Numbered from the stretch's first letter, positions 21,040 through 30,289 are shown. The stretch is DNA of 64,000 nt from an uncultured Spirochaetales bacterium (GCA_949295125.1 CASFJV010000063.1:49894-113893); one strand, 5' to 3'. Notes: generated by a model not told the origin, from the sequence alone. Numbers and translations are program-made.

Positions 21040-21080
21040 AAATCCATGTTTTGTCAATAAATCCATAGTTTTTTTATCCT
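21040..21080 (+). promoter_or_regulatory. promoter and direct repeats of the sugar-acid operon
   Basis: A candidate -35 TTGTCA (21051-21056) and -10 TATCCT (21075-21080) are flanked by two copies of AAATCCAT (21040-21047 and 21059-21066), spaced 19 bases apart. Direct repeats at the -35 suit an AraC-family activator such as the one encoded at 28155. Confidence 0.4.
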
Positions 21081-21120
21081 ATTGGCGGTCTTACAATTGT
21101 GGTGGAAAAAGGAAAAGAAC

Positions 21121-22308
21121 ATGAAAATCACAGATGTTAAATTTTATCCTGTAAAAATCAGAAGCAATGCAAAAGGTGGAGTTTACTGGTTCCTCCTTAA
21201 GATGGAGACCGACGAGGGCATAGATGGCTGGGGAGAAATGATATGGAATGCATATTCTCCAAAGACTCTGGGTGCAATGGTTTCTGACATCGCAAGAAAC
21301 TTTTTCATTGGCGGGAACCCGTTCAATGTGGAAAAACTGTTCCTGAAGGCTTTCTTTGTCCATTCAAAAGCCCATACAGACCTGGCAACACAGGGAATTC
21401 TCAGCGGATTTGAAATTGCATGCTGGGATATTATCGGAAAGGCATGCGGACAGCCGGTTTATAATCTGATGGGCGGACTCATAAATGAAAGGATAAGGGC
21501 ATACACATATCTTTATGAGAAGGATGACAAGATTTTCTGCGAGGATTTCTGGCAGCTGCCGGAAGCATGCGCAGAGAGCGCTTGCCGCTATGTCTCTGAA
21601 GGATTTACAGCAGTCAAGCTTGATCCCTTTGCCCCTTACCTGGATGAGTATGCAACGCATATCCCAAGAAGGGAGAGTATCCTGAGGGCAAAAAAGACAA
21701 TGCGCGCAATAAGGAAAGCGGTAGGAGAGGATGTTGATGTGATTCTTGGAACTCATGGACAGTTTACAGCTGCAGGAGCAATCCTTGCTGCAAAGGAGAT
21801 GGAGGAATTCAACCCGCTATGGTTTGAGGAACCGACTCCACCTGAGAATTACAGGGTGCTGAAAAAGGTATCTGAAACAACATCAATTCCAATTGCCACA
21901 GGTGAAAGGCTTGCAACCAAATTTGAATTTGCTACCCTAATGCATGACAGGAGCTGCGACATCTACCAGCTGGATGTCTCAGGCTGCGGAGGCATTTCAG
22001 AGGCAAAGAAGATTGCTGCAATGGCAGAGGCTAACCATGTGATGATTACAACACATTTCTGGGCCGGCCCCGTGAACTTTGCTGCGCAGCTGCAGCTTGC
22101 CGCAAGCTGTCCGAACTTCCTTATACAGGAAGCAATTGGAAAAATGGACTCTTTCGGCGGCTTTGACAGAATAATGGATGACTCTTTCGTCTTTGACCAT
22201 GGCTATTTCATTCCACCTTCAAAGCCTGGGCTTGGAATTGAAATAAATGAGGACAAAGTAAGGAAGTATGTAATCTCGTCTTATGACGATAAGAATATTT
22301 TGATTTAA
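21121..22308 (+). CDS. enolase-superfamily (mandelate racemase/muconate lactonizing) enzyme
   Basis: A 395-residue TIM-barrel enzyme likely acting on a sugar acid as dehydratase or cycloisomerase. It has the capping domain with the YWFLLKMETDEGIDGWGE opening, GFTAVKLDPF on barrel strand 2, and carboxylate ligands in WFEEP and ATGERL. A late His is in THFWAGP. The first metal-ligand position, usually Asp in VDxHGR of galactonate dehydratase, reads GTHGQ here, as in a distinct subgroup. Start 21121 follows GGAAAAAGGAAAAG; the longer frame is rejected. It heads the operon ending with the AraC regulator. Confidence 0.87.
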   Translation: MKITDVKFYPVKIRSNAKGGVYWFLLKMETDEGIDGWGEMIWNAYSPKTLGAMVSDIARNFFIGGNPFNVEKLFLKAFFVHSKAHTDLATQGILSGFEIACWDIIGKACGQPVYNLMGGLINERIRAYTYLYEKDDKIFCEDFWQLPEACAESACRYVSEGFTAVKLDPFAPYLDEYATHIPRRESILRAKKTMRAIRKAVGEDVDVILGTHGQFTAAGAILAAKEMEEFNPLWFEEPTPPENYRVLKKVSETTSIPIATGERLATKFEFATLMHDRSCDIYQLDVSGCGGISEAKKIAAMAEANHVMITTHFWAGPVNFAAQLQLAASCPNFLIQEAIGKMDSFGGFDRIMDDSFVFDHGYFIPPSKPGLGIEINEDKVRKYVISSYDDKNILI

Positions 22309-22321
22309 AAGGAGAAAAAAA

Positions 22322-23593
22322 ATGAAAAGGAGACTGTTTTGTACATTACTGGTTCTGCTTGCATCATCTGCACTAGTTTTCGCAGGTGGATCTTCTGAGG
22401 CATCTTCAGATGGACGGCGCCCGATTGTCCTTTGGTATGATGGAACGGAAGCGGAGTCATTCAGCAGGCTTGAACCTGAATTTGAAGCACTTTATCCAGA
22501 ACTTGATCTTCAGCTCGAGATCATTCCTTATGACAATCTCTCTACACAGGAACTTGTTGCATGCCAGTCAACCTCCGGTCCTGATATAATGTGGCAGAGT
22601 TACGCATGGACAAATAGCTTTGCCCGTATGGGGCTTCTTGAGTCTTTCTCCCCATATCTTGAGAAATCTGAAAAAATAGATATAGAGAATGATTTCAATC
22701 CTGTGACTCTTGAACTTGGAACTGTAGATGGGGAAATCTATGGACTTCCATGGTCTGTAGAGGCAATGTCACTCGTTTATAACAAGGATATGTTCAGGGA
22801 AGCCGGACTTGATCCAGAGGATCCTCCAGAAACTTGGCAGGAGATGATAGAATATGCAAAAGCCCTCACAAGGGATATTGATGGAGACGGAATCATAGAT
22901 CAGTATGGATTTGCCGTAAACGGGAATACTCCTGGCAACTGCTGGTTCCGTTTTGTTCCAGATCTCTGGGCTGCTGGCGGAAATCTCACAAATGAGGATA
23001 TGAGTGAAGCAACTCTCAACACTCCTGAAGGGCTTGAGGCACTCAAGTATTACACTGAGTTCCTTACTAAGTATAATGCCGCACCTGAAAGCTCTGTAAC
23101 AAATAACAGCGGAAATAACAGGACGCTGTTCATAAATGAGAGGGTTGCAATGTATATCGATGGCCAGGCTGGAGTGCGTACTGTCCAGAATGAGTCTGAT
23201 ATTGATGTTGGAATCTGCCTGTGGCCTGGAAAGGACGGTCCTACAACAGCAGGTCTTGGCGGTTATTACCTGGCTATGCCTAAGAATGCCCAGCATAAGG
23301 AAGATGCATGGACATTCATCGAGTACTTCCTTTCTGCAGAAGTCCAGTCATGGTTCCCGATTGCATTCCCTGCAAATCTTGAGGCACAGAATGCAGAACG
23401 CTTCAATAACTACAGGGATGAGCACTTCAGGGAGCAGCTTGACTACACAAGGAACTTCCCGCCAATTGCAGATACTCCTACAGCTCAGACAATCATCATG
23501 GATATGATACAGTCAGTCCTCTCGGGAATGTCAACTGTGGAAGAAGCTCTAGCCGATGCAGATGCAAGGCTGGATGCATGCTTGGCAGAATGA
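22322..23593 (+). CDS. ABC sugar-transport substrate-binding protein
   Basis: A 423-residue family-1 extracellular solute-binding protein. The signal peptide covers about residues 1-21 (MKRR...ALVFA) followed by GGSSEASSD. There is no cysteine at the cleavage site, so it is periplasmic rather than a lipoprotein. The mature part has the usual LWYDGTEAESF, GPDIMWQSYAW, IYGLPWSVEAMSLVYNKD and GLGGYYLAMPK elements of oligosaccharide binders. It delivers substrate to the two permeases that follow. No ATPase is encoded in this operon, so a shared MsmK-like ATPase elsewhere must energise it. A hairpin follows the gene. Confidence 0.93.
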   Translation: MKRRLFCTLLVLLASSALVFAGGSSEASSDGRRPIVLWYDGTEAESFSRLEPEFEALYPELDLQLEIIPYDNLSTQELVACQSTSGPDIMWQSYAWTNSFARMGLLESFSPYLEKSEKIDIENDFNPVTLELGTVDGEIYGLPWSVEAMSLVYNKDMFREAGLDPEDPPETWQEMIEYAKALTRDIDGDGIIDQYGFAVNGNTPGNCWFRFVPDLWAAGGNLTNEDMSEATLNTPEGLEALKYYTEFLTKYNAAPESSVTNNSGNNRTLFINERVAMYIDGQAGVRTVQNESDIDVGICLWPGKDGPTTAGLGGYYLAMPKNAQHKEDAWTFIEYFLSAEVQSWFPIAFPANLEAQNAERFNNYRDEHFREQLDYTRNFPPIADTPTAQTIIMDMIQSVLSGMSTVEEALADADARLDACLAE

Positions 23594-23625
23594 ATCTTTA
23601 AACCTTTATTTCTTGTTTTTTATTG

Positions 23626-23653
23626 ATCAGGGCAGGTGATTGCCTGTCCTGAC
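23626..23653 (+). other. intercistronic hairpin between binding protein and permease
   Basis: TCAGGGCAGG...CCTGTCCTGA forms a 10-bp stem (one G-T wobble) with no T-run. Such hairpins often stabilise the upstream mRNA, giving excess binding protein over permease. Confidence 0.6.
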
Positions 23654-23667
23654 CCTGGAGGGGGAAT

Positions 23668-24543
23668 ATGAGAACAAAACATACAAACCTGAACCGGGAA
23701 TATCCTGTACTTTATCTTTTACCTGCTTTTTCAGTTCTTTTTGTTCTGATCTTCTTGCCTTTGGTGACAAATATTATTAGAAGTTTCAGTGTAAGAGATG
23801 TATTCCCGACAGTAGGAAATTACGTGAACCTTTTTTCGGATAAGCAGTTTCTGCGGGATTTGAAAAATACCTTTATCTGGCTGCTTTACACGCTGCCTTT
23901 TGAAATGATACTTGGCCTTTTTATAGCCATTCTCCTGAATATGAAGATAAGGGGAAGGAAGTTTTACCGCACGCTGTTCATCATTCCATGGGTACTGCCT
24001 GCATCCGTAGTCTGTATCATCTGGAAGTGGATGTACAATGCTGACTATGGCATCCTGAATTACATACTGCTGAATATCGGTATCATAGATAAATACCAGC
24101 TGTGGATCAACAGTGCTTCACAGTCCCTTGCATGCCAGGCAGCAGTATATGTCTGGAAGATATCTCCTTTTGTCATGATCATGTATCTCAGTGGACTCCA
24201 GAACATCTCTGAAGATATATATGATGCAGCAAAAATTGATGGAGCAGGCTGGTTCAGGCAGGTTTTCCAGATTACGATACCACTGCTTTTTCCTGTAATG
24301 AGATCTGTAATACTTGTTTCAGCAATCTGGTCTCTCAATTCGTTTGTCTATGTATACTCCATCACCGGAGGAGGCCCTGCAGGCTCAAGCGAAATTGCCC
24401 AGATATTCATTTACCGTACAGGCATACAGCAGATGCAGTTCAATTATTCAGCTACTGCAGCAAACGTGTTTTTGGTGATTGTCATGGCAATTGCCTTCGT
24501 CTATCTGATTTTCACTCAGAAGAAAGAAGAAAACCTGATGTAA
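23668..24543 (+). CDS. ABC sugar-transport permease (MalF-like)
   Basis: A 291-residue inner-membrane permease with six predicted transmembrane helices. The EAA loop that contacts the ATPase reads EDIYDAAKIDGAGWFRQVFQITIPLL. The N-terminal segment YLLPAFSVLFVLIFLPLV is typical of MalF/UgpA-type subunits. It pairs with the following MalG-like subunit 12 bases downstream. GGAG precedes the ATG. Confidence 0.93.
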   Translation: MRTKHTNLNREYPVLYLLPAFSVLFVLIFLPLVTNIIRSFSVRDVFPTVGNYVNLFSDKQFLRDLKNTFIWLLYTLPFEMILGLFIAILLNMKIRGRKFYRTLFIIPWVLPASVVCIIWKWMYNADYGILNYILLNIGIIDKYQLWINSASQSLACQAAVYVWKISPFVMIMYLSGLQNISEDIYDAAKIDGAGWFRQVFQITIPLLFPVMRSVILVSAIWSLNSFVYVYSITGGGPAGSSEIAQIFIYRTGIQQMQFNYSATAANVFLVIVMAIAFVYLIFTQKKEENLM

Positions 24544-24555
24544 GGAGGATCTTTT

Positions 24556-25392
24556 ATGGCTACAAAGAAAATAAAGCTGTCAACAGTATTGAAATACATA
24601 CTTATTTCCATATTTGCATTGGTTATGGTTTTCCCTTTTTTCTGGATGATCAGCTGTGCACTCAGGCCATCAAATGAACTTTTGACAAGTCCTCCGAGAC
24701 TGCTTCCTGACAATCCGACACTATACAGTTTCATACATGTGCTTACGGAAACCAATATTCCAAGATATTTCCTTAACTCCGTAATAATTTCCCTGACTGC
24801 GACTGTGCTATGCATAGTAATCGCACTGCCGGCAGCATATTCATTTGCAAGGCATAAATTCAGAAGCCAGGCTTTCCTCATGATGGCAATTCTTGTTTGC
24901 AACATGGTACCTCAGGCATCAACCCTTGTTCCCCTTTATAGCGCTATCAATTCCCTTGGCCTGCTGAATATGCATTTTACGATTTCTTTTACGCACCTCC
25001 TTTGCATGCTGCCTTTCTCGATCATCATGATGAGGGGATTCATAAAAGGACTGCCTAGAGGAGTGGAGGAGGCTGCCATAATCGATGGATGCGGAAAAGT
25101 CGGGGTGCTGACACGCATTGTATTGCCTGTCTGCGCTCCTGGCATTTTCGCAACAGCTATGTATGCTTTCATGATTTCATGGGAGGAGTTCATGTACTCC
25201 CTCACTTTTGGAACAAGTGAGAAAGTAAGGACAATGTCCATAGGATTGCAGATGTTCTCAAGCGAATACAGGGTTGACTGGGGCTCAATTCTTGCCTCTT
25301 CCGTACTCATGTCGATACCTATACTGATAATCTTCTTCCTTATACAGGATACGTTTATCGCAAGCGCCACGGGCGGATCAATAAAAGAATGA
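24556..25392 (+). CDS. ABC sugar-transport permease (MalG-like)
   Basis: A 278-residue second permease subunit with six transmembrane helices. It has MVFPFFWMISCALRPSNEL near the N-terminus, as in MalG/UgpE, and the EAA loop EEAAIIDGCGKVGVLTRIVLPVCAPG. It forms the channel with the preceding subunit. AAGGAGG precedes the ATG. The Gfo/Idh genes follow in the same operon. Confidence 0.93.
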   Translation: MATKKIKLSTVLKYILISIFALVMVFPFFWMISCALRPSNELLTSPPRLLPDNPTLYSFIHVLTETNIPRYFLNSVIISLTATVLCIVIALPAAYSFARHKFRSQAFLMMAILVCNMVPQASTLVPLYSAINSLGLLNMHFTISFTHLLCMLPFSIIMMRGFIKGLPRGVEEAAIIDGCGKVGVLTRIVLPVCAPGIFATAMYAFMISWEEFMYSLTFGTSEKVRTMSIGLQMFSSEYRVDWGSILASSVLMSIPILIIFFLIQDTFIASATGGSIKE

Positions 25393-25405
25393 AAAGGAGT
25401 CAGAA

Positions 25406-26365
25406 ATGGATAAGAAAATAAGATGGGGCGTGCTTGGCTATGCAGGAATTGCGCGCAAGCACGTGCTTCCAGCAATGAAAGAAACTTCAAACAGCGTATG
25501 CTATGCGGTTGCCTCACGTTCTGAAGAGAAGAGGAAGCAGGCTGTGAGTGCCTTTGGTTTTGAGAAAGCTTATGAATCATATGATGAGGTACTGGAAGAT
25601 GTGAATGTCGATGCTGTATACATACCTCTTCCAAATGCCCTTCATAAGCAATGGGTGATCAAGGCAGCCAGGAAGGGAAAGCATATCCTGTGTGAAAAGC
25701 CACTTGCTCTGAATGAAGAGGATGTACGTGAAATGGCTGAAACCGCAAAAGAGTGCAATGTAAAGCTCATGGAAGCTTTTATGTACCGTTTCACCCCACG
25801 TACTGCAAAAGTCCTTGAACTTATAAACAGCGGGGCAATTGGGAAGATAGGGCAGATCAATTCAAATTACAGTTTCTATCTTGAAAACTATGATGATATA
25901 AGAATGAGTGAAAGCCTTGGCGGCGGAAGTCTGCATGATGTCGGATGTTATCCGGTTAATTTCATTGGAATGGTTTTGAATGATTATCCAGAGAGCATCG
26001 CAGCACAGGCAATCGAACGGAATGGAGTTGATATTGCCCTAAGTGCAAGCCTTCGCTATAAGAACGGAGTCCTTGCTAATGTAAACTGCAGTTTCATAGG
26101 TGATTCTGTAGAACTGACTGAAATTACAGGCAGTAAAGGCACTCTGGTCATAAGGGATACTTTCTATGATTCCGATCTTCCTATCCTGCTTTACAGGGGT
26201 GAGGAGGAAACAGTGTATTCTGTTGCGTCCTGCAACCGCTATAAGGAAGAGCTTGAGGCATTCTCATCCTGCATAATAAATGGTACGGATTGCCCTCTTT
26301 CCCTCGAAGAAAGTGCGAGGAATAACCGCTTGATACGGGAAATACTTGAGGAGGTGAAGAGATGA
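25406..26365 (+). CDS. Gfo/Idh/MocA-family oxidoreductase
   Basis: A 319-residue NAD(P)-dependent dehydrogenase. The Rossmann motif WGVLGYAGIARKHVLPA is at the N-terminus (GxxGxA variant), followed by VYIPLPNALHKQW and the family signature CEKPLALNEED, whose EKP lysine is catalytic. The substrate half has LGGGSLHDVGCYPVNF with His and Asp contacts. Such enzymes oxidise or epimerise sugars and sugar acids. Overlaps the next, paralogous gene by 4 bases. Confidence 0.9.
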   Translation: MDKKIRWGVLGYAGIARKHVLPAMKETSNSVCYAVASRSEEKRKQAVSAFGFEKAYESYDEVLEDVNVDAVYIPLPNALHKQWVIKAARKGKHILCEKPLALNEEDVREMAETAKECNVKLMEAFMYRFTPRTAKVLELINSGAIGKIGQINSNYSFYLENYDDIRMSESLGGGSLHDVGCYPVNFIGMVLNDYPESIAAQAIERNGVDIALSASLRYKNGVLANVNCSFIGDSVELTEITGSKGTLVIRDTFYDSDLPILLYRGEEETVYSVASCNRYKEELEAFSSCIINGTDCPLSLEESARNNRLIREILEEVKR

Positions 26366-27327
26366 GCGTATTCAGATTTGGCATTATGGGTGCAGGAAAC
26401 ATAGCAAACCGTTTTTGTGATGCGGTAAAAAGGATAGGAGATGATATCCAGGTCACTGCAGTTGCAAGCAAGAGCGAAGAAAGGGCAAGGTCTTTTGCTG
26501 AGAGGAACTTAATCAGCCACTATTATGTGGGCTATGAGAATATGCTCAGCTCAGAATCCCTTGATGCCGTATATATTGCAACGACTAATAATTTCCATTA
26601 TTCAGACTGCCTTCTTGCCATAAGCCATGGCATTCCTGTCCTCTGTGAGAAACCGCTGATGATGAGTGCGAAAGAGGCTTCTGAAGTATTCAGCGCTGCA
26701 AAAGAAAAGAATGTGTTTGTGATGGAAGGGATGTGGTCAAGATTCATCCCATGTATACAGAAAGCTCATGAGTGGATTTCTTCTGGCCGTATTGGAACTG
26801 TGAAGATAGCAAACTATCTTGGGGGAATAAATGCTCCATCGGATCACAGGATCTATGTTCCCGAATTGGGCGGCGGTGCCATGTATGATCTTGCTGTCTA
26901 TCCTTTTGAGATTGTCACATATCTTGTTAACCAGAAACTGCTGGGCTATAAGCATTCTGTCCGGTGGCTTAATGATGAGATAGATGAGAATGACAGCCTG
27001 ATCCTGAATTTTGAGGAGTGTGATGCAACAATACAGGCAAGCCTGCATACCAGGATTCCATCTCCTTCAGGGTTCTATGGAACAGAAGGATTCATACAGA
27101 TGGAGAAAACCCATATGGCTTCAAAAGTCTCACTTTATGATGAATCCTTCAATCTTGTGGAATCCTTTGAAAGCCCCTGTGAAAATGGTTTTGAATGGGA
27201 AATCATGCACGTACGTGATTCGGTCAGGAAAGGGCTTCTGGAAAGTCCTGTAATGCCGTGGAAGGATACGTTGCTGTGTGCAGAAGTCTTTGATGCATGC
27301 CTGAGGAAGGATAAGGTATGTTCATAA
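26362..27327 (+). CDS. second Gfo/Idh/MocA-family oxidoreductase
   Basis: A 321-residue paralogue of the preceding protein. It has GIMGAGNIANRF for nucleotide binding, VYIATTNNFHYSD, CEKPLMMSAKEA with the catalytic Lys, and LGGGAMYDLAVYPFEIV. Two Gfo/Idh enzymes next to a sugar isomerase often act as an oxidation-epimerisation-reduction relay. That reading is inferred from context. It overlaps the next start by 10 bases. Confidence 0.9.
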   Translation: MSVFRFGIMGAGNIANRFCDAVKRIGDDIQVTAVASKSEERARSFAERNLISHYYVGYENMLSSESLDAVYIATTNNFHYSDCLLAISHGIPVLCEKPLMMSAKEASEVFSAAKEKNVFVMEGMWSRFIPCIQKAHEWISSGRIGTVKIANYLGGINAPSDHRIYVPELGGGAMYDLAVYPFEIVTYLVNQKLLGYKHSVRWLNDEIDENDSLILNFEECDATIQASLHTRIPSPSGFYGTEGFIQMEKTHMASKVSLYDESFNLVESFESPCENGFEWEIMHVRDSVRKGLLESPVMPWKDTLLCAEVFDACLRKDKVCS

Positions 27328-28151
27328 AAACCGTATATCCTTCTGCCTTAGGGCATATGGTGCCCTTCAAGGACTGCGTTGAGGAGGCCATAAGGAGCGG
27401 ATTCTCCGGATTCTGGTTCAATCCCGTACTTGATTTTGACATCAGTAAGGAAGAGATGCTGTCGCTGATTCAGAAATCCCATATCCTTGCGATGGGAATG
27501 GAGCTTCCTGTCGAATTCCGCAAGCGAGAGGATGAATTTGAAGATGATCTCAAGAGGCTTGATTACTATGCATCCTATGCATCTTACATCGGTATAAGGC
27601 GCGCTGTCACATGGATTGTCCCTTTCAGTGACAGCCTGCCTTTTGAAGATAATTTCAATATGCACCTTTCCAGGCTTGGCAAAATTCTGGATGTCCTTGA
27701 TGAATATTCAATCCGGCTTGGACTGGAATTCCAGGGGCCTCCGAGTTTGCGCCGTGGAAGGAAGCATTGGTTCATCCATTCTCTTGATGGATGCATGTCT
27801 CTGATAGCTGCGCTTGGAAGGCGTAATTGCGGAGTTCTTATGGATCTTTGGCACTGGAGCCTTTCAGGTGCGGTGGATTTTGACTTCAACCAGTTTGAAT
27901 CAGGATCAGATGTGATATGCGTCCATATTAATGATGCACCTTCTGGAATACGGATGGATGATCAGGAGGATTTATCAAGGTGCCTTCCTGGTGCTACAGG
28001 TATCCTTGATGTGAAAGGATTCCTTTCCAACCTTGACCGGATAGGGTATTCCGGACCTCTGATCGCAGAACCTTTTGACAGCAGCCTTTCCAGCCTTCCT
28101 GTTGAGGATGCATTTGCCCTTGTATCTTCATCTATCGATAAGGTACTATGA
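27318..28151 (+). CDS. TIM-barrel sugar-phosphate isomerase/epimerase family protein
   Basis: A 277-residue AP-endonuclease-2-like TIM barrel (xylose isomerase-like superfamily). Metal-binding elements are visible in order: LGLEFQGP (Glu), GVLMDLWHWSLSG (Asp and His), VICVHINDAP (His, Asp) and GPLIAEPF (late Glu). Members interconvert keto and aldo sugars, inosose or hydroxypyruvate. Located inside the sugar-acid operon directly before the regulator. The reaction cannot be specified. Confidence 0.85.
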   Translation: MFIKTVYPSALGHMVPFKDCVEEAIRSGFSGFWFNPVLDFDISKEEMLSLIQKSHILAMGMELPVEFRKREDEFEDDLKRLDYYASYASYIGIRRAVTWIVPFSDSLPFEDNFNMHLSRLGKILDVLDEYSIRLGLEFQGPPSLRRGRKHWFIHSLDGCMSLIAALGRRNCGVLMDLWHWSLSGAVDFDFNQFESGSDVICVHINDAPSGIRMDDQEDLSRCLPGATGILDVKGFLSNLDRIGYSGPLIAEPFDSSLSSLPVEDAFALVSSSIDKVL

Positions 28152-28154
28152 GGT

Positions 28155-28955
28155 ATGGACTTTTCTTCTGCGGTTTTCCTTTGCGCAAGAAAGAGTGACT
28201 GTGTAACGAATTCCACAAGCCATTACCATAATCATTATGAGCTTAATTTCCTGACGAGTGGAAATACCCGTATGCGCATAGGAGAGATGGATATAGAATA
28301 CAATTCTTTTGATTTCCTCCTCATTCCTCCAGGTCTGACGCACCTTCTTTATGAGTCGAAATATGAGAAGTTCGATAACTACGTGATATGGTTCGAACTT
28401 AAGGATAAGAAGGCGGAAGAGGATGGAAAAGTGATCAAGCTGCATGATTTTGATGGAGCTGTGAAATTCCTTTGCTCTGAGATATACAGGCTCTATACGC
28501 AGAAAAAGCATGAGGAGGATGAGCTCAGCAACATCTACCTGCAGGGGGTCCTTTACCACATGAATAAGGGGGTTGTCCTTGATGCAAGCAATCATTTGTC
28601 AAGAGAGGATGAACTGCTTGATGCAGCTGTCAAATATATTAATTCAAACTTCCTGGATGTTTATGTCCATGTTGCAGATGTCGCTGATGTCCTGAATATA
28701 TCACCATCCTACCTGACGAGGATTTTCAACAGGAAGCTTTCAATTTCTCCGATGAGATATATCAATGAGGTGAAGGTCTCTTCTGCAAAGGAGATGCTGA
28801 GGACAGGGAATCTCACGGTAAAAGAGATTGCTGCTAGGCTGCACTTTTCGGATCCTCTGTATTTTTCCCGTGTCTTTTCCCAGCTTGAGGGGCTCTCTCC
28901 GCGTGAATACAGGAAAGTGGCAATGCTTTCCGATCTTTCCAGTGGTCTTGACTAG
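28155..28955 (+). CDS. AraC-family transcriptional regulator
   Basis: A 266-residue regulator with an N-terminal cupin-like effector domain (HYHNHYELNFLTSGN, FLLIPPGLTH) and a C-terminal double helix-turn-helix. The first helix pair includes VHVADVADVLNISPSYLTRIFNR and the second VKEIAARLHFSDPLYFSRVFSQ, ending with the usual SPREYR. As the last gene of the operon, it probably activates the promoter at 21051-21080 in response to the imported sugar. Its 3' end contains the -35 region of the zur promoter. Confidence 0.92.
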   Translation: MDFSSAVFLCARKSDCVTNSTSHYHNHYELNFLTSGNTRMRIGEMDIEYNSFDFLLIPPGLTHLLYESKYEKFDNYVIWFELKDKKAEEDGKVIKLHDFDGAVKFLCSEIYRLYTQKKHEEDELSNIYLQGVLYHMNKGVVLDASNHLSREDELLDAAVKYINSNFLDVYVHVADVADVLNISPSYLTRIFNRKLSISPMRYINEVKVSSAKEMLRTGNLTVKEIAARLHFSDPLYFSRVFSQLEGLSPREYRKVAMLSDLSSGLD

Positions 28956-28981
28956 GAATATTAATTTGGGAATAATTCCCA
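28948..28981 (+). promoter_or_regulatory. zur promoter with overlapping Fur-family (Zur) box
   Basis: TGGGAAT-A-ATTCCCA (28967-28981) is a perfect 7-1-7 inverted repeat with the AATNATT core of Fur/Zur/PerR boxes. It overlaps a candidate -10 (AATAAT, 28971-28976) placed 17 bases after TTGACT (28948-28953). Binding would block transcription of zur-znuABC. Confidence 0.7.
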
Positions 28982-28985
28982 ATTT

Positions 28986-29363
28986 GTGAAAGAATACAAT
29001 ACGAAACAGAAAGAGATGCTTCTAAATTTCCTGAAGGAAAATGGGCACTCAAGCTATACATCAGAAGAGATGCTGCAGGCACTTCCTGGAATGAGCAAGT
29101 CAACCCTTTACAGGCTTCTTGGCCATCTGGAAGAAGAAGGAGCGCTCAGATGCAGCATGAAAGACAGGTCCAGGACATACTCCCTGATAGAAAAGGAATG
29201 CCTCAGGCATCTGCACCTGAAATGCAGGAAGTGCGGGCAGTCCATGCATCTGTCAGAGGAAGCGACGGCTGAGATAATCAGGATCATAGAGAATGAAGCA
29301 TGCTTCCTGGCTGCGGCAATCGATGTGGAAGTGACAGGGCTTTGCCGGGAGTGCAGGAAGTGA
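28986..29363 (+). CDS. zur: Fur-family zinc regulator (Zur)
   Basis: A 125-residue Fur-superfamily repressor. The winged helix covers about residues 1-75 (TSEEMLQALPGMSKSTLYRLLGHLEEEG). The C-terminal half has His residues in LRHLHLKC and two structural CxxC pairs (CRKC, CREC) for zinc. Assignment to Zur rests on the downstream zinc importer. The start is GTG, only about three bases after the predicted transcription start and without a Shine-Dalgarno sequence. The stop overlaps the GTG of znuA. Confidence 0.87.
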   Translation: MKEYNTKQKEMLLNFLKENGHSSYTSEEMLQALPGMSKSTLYRLLGHLEEEGALRCSMKDRSRTYSLIEKECLRHLHLKCRKCGQSMHLSEEATAEIIRIIENEACFLAAAIDVEVTGLCRECRK

Positions 29364-30289
29364 GGCGTCTGCTATTTGCAATACTGTCAGTCCTTTTAGC
29401 TGTTACATCCTGCTCAAGGGAAAATGGAAGCACGGATGGCCTGGTTGTCACAGCACTTAACTTCCCAAGCTATGATGCCGCCCGCGCCGTACTTGGAGAG
29501 AATGCGGATTTACGCATGCTGATTCCTCCCGGAGCAGAAGTGCATTCATATGAGCCGAGCCCAGAGGATGTGATACGGATCATTGAAAGTGATTTATTCA
29601 TATACACAGGAGGGGAAAGCGATGAATGGATTGATGGAATCCTTGATGAGCTTGACCATGTCAGGCTTTTTTCCCTGATATCACATTCTCCTGTTGTGTA
29701 TGATGAAGAGCATGTTGAGGGCATGCAGGAGGAGGCACATGCCCATGAAGCGGATATAAGCGGAAGTGATGAGCATGTCTGGACAAGCCTTGAGAATATG
29801 GCTGCAATAGTTTCAGACCTGAAAGATGAGATCATTCTTCTTGATCCTGAAAGCAGCAGTGAATATGAGGCGAACGCATCAGCATACATTTCCTCAATCC
29901 TCTCACTTAAGGATGATTTCAGTAAGCTCAGAGAGAATTCAGCAAGAAACCTGATTGTTGTTGCAGACCGTTTCCCGTTCCTTTATTTTGCAAGGGAATT
30001 CGGTCTTGAGTACTATGCCGCTTTTGCCGGGTGTGCAAGCGGAACCGAGCCCAGTGCAAAGACTGTTGCGTTCCTGATAGACACTGTCAGAAGGGAAGGG
30101 ATTCCCGTTGTCATGCACATAGAGCTTTCAAATACAATGCTTGCAGAGGTTGTTGCGGATGAGACAGGAGCTGAGGTCATGGAACTAAACAGCGCGCAGA
30201 ACATCAGCCTCAGGGATTTTAATAGCGGGAAAACATATCTTGATATCATGAGAGATAACTATGTGACTCTCAAGGAGGCACTCAATTGA
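29360..30289 (+). CDS. znuA: zinc ABC transporter substrate-binding lipoprotein
   Basis: A 309-residue cluster A-I metal-binding protein. It starts at GTG 29360, overlapping the zur stop (GTGA) after AGGA, giving a lipoprotein signal with lipobox AVTSC (Cys about residue 17). Metal-ligand candidates are His in EVHSYEPSP, the short His/acid loop (HVEGMQEEAHAHEAD), DEHVW and MHIELS. The loop is shorter than in many ZnuA proteins. Located outside the inner membrane, it hands Zn2+ to ZnuB. Expression is presumably zinc-repressed through the box at 28967. Confidence 0.9.
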   Translation: MRRLLFAILSVLLAVTSCSRENGSTDGLVVTALNFPSYDAARAVLGENADLRMLIPPGAEVHSYEPSPEDVIRIIESDLFIYTGGESDEWIDGILDELDHVRLFSLISHSPVVYDEEHVEGMQEEAHAHEADISGSDEHVWTSLENMAAIVSDLKDEIILLDPESSSEYEANASAYISSILSLKDDFSKLRENSARNLIVVADRFPFLYFAREFGLEYYAAFAGCASGTEPSAKTVAFLIDTVRREGIPVVMHIELSNTMLAEVVADETGAEVMELNSAQNISLRDFNSGKTYLDIMRDNYVTLKEALN

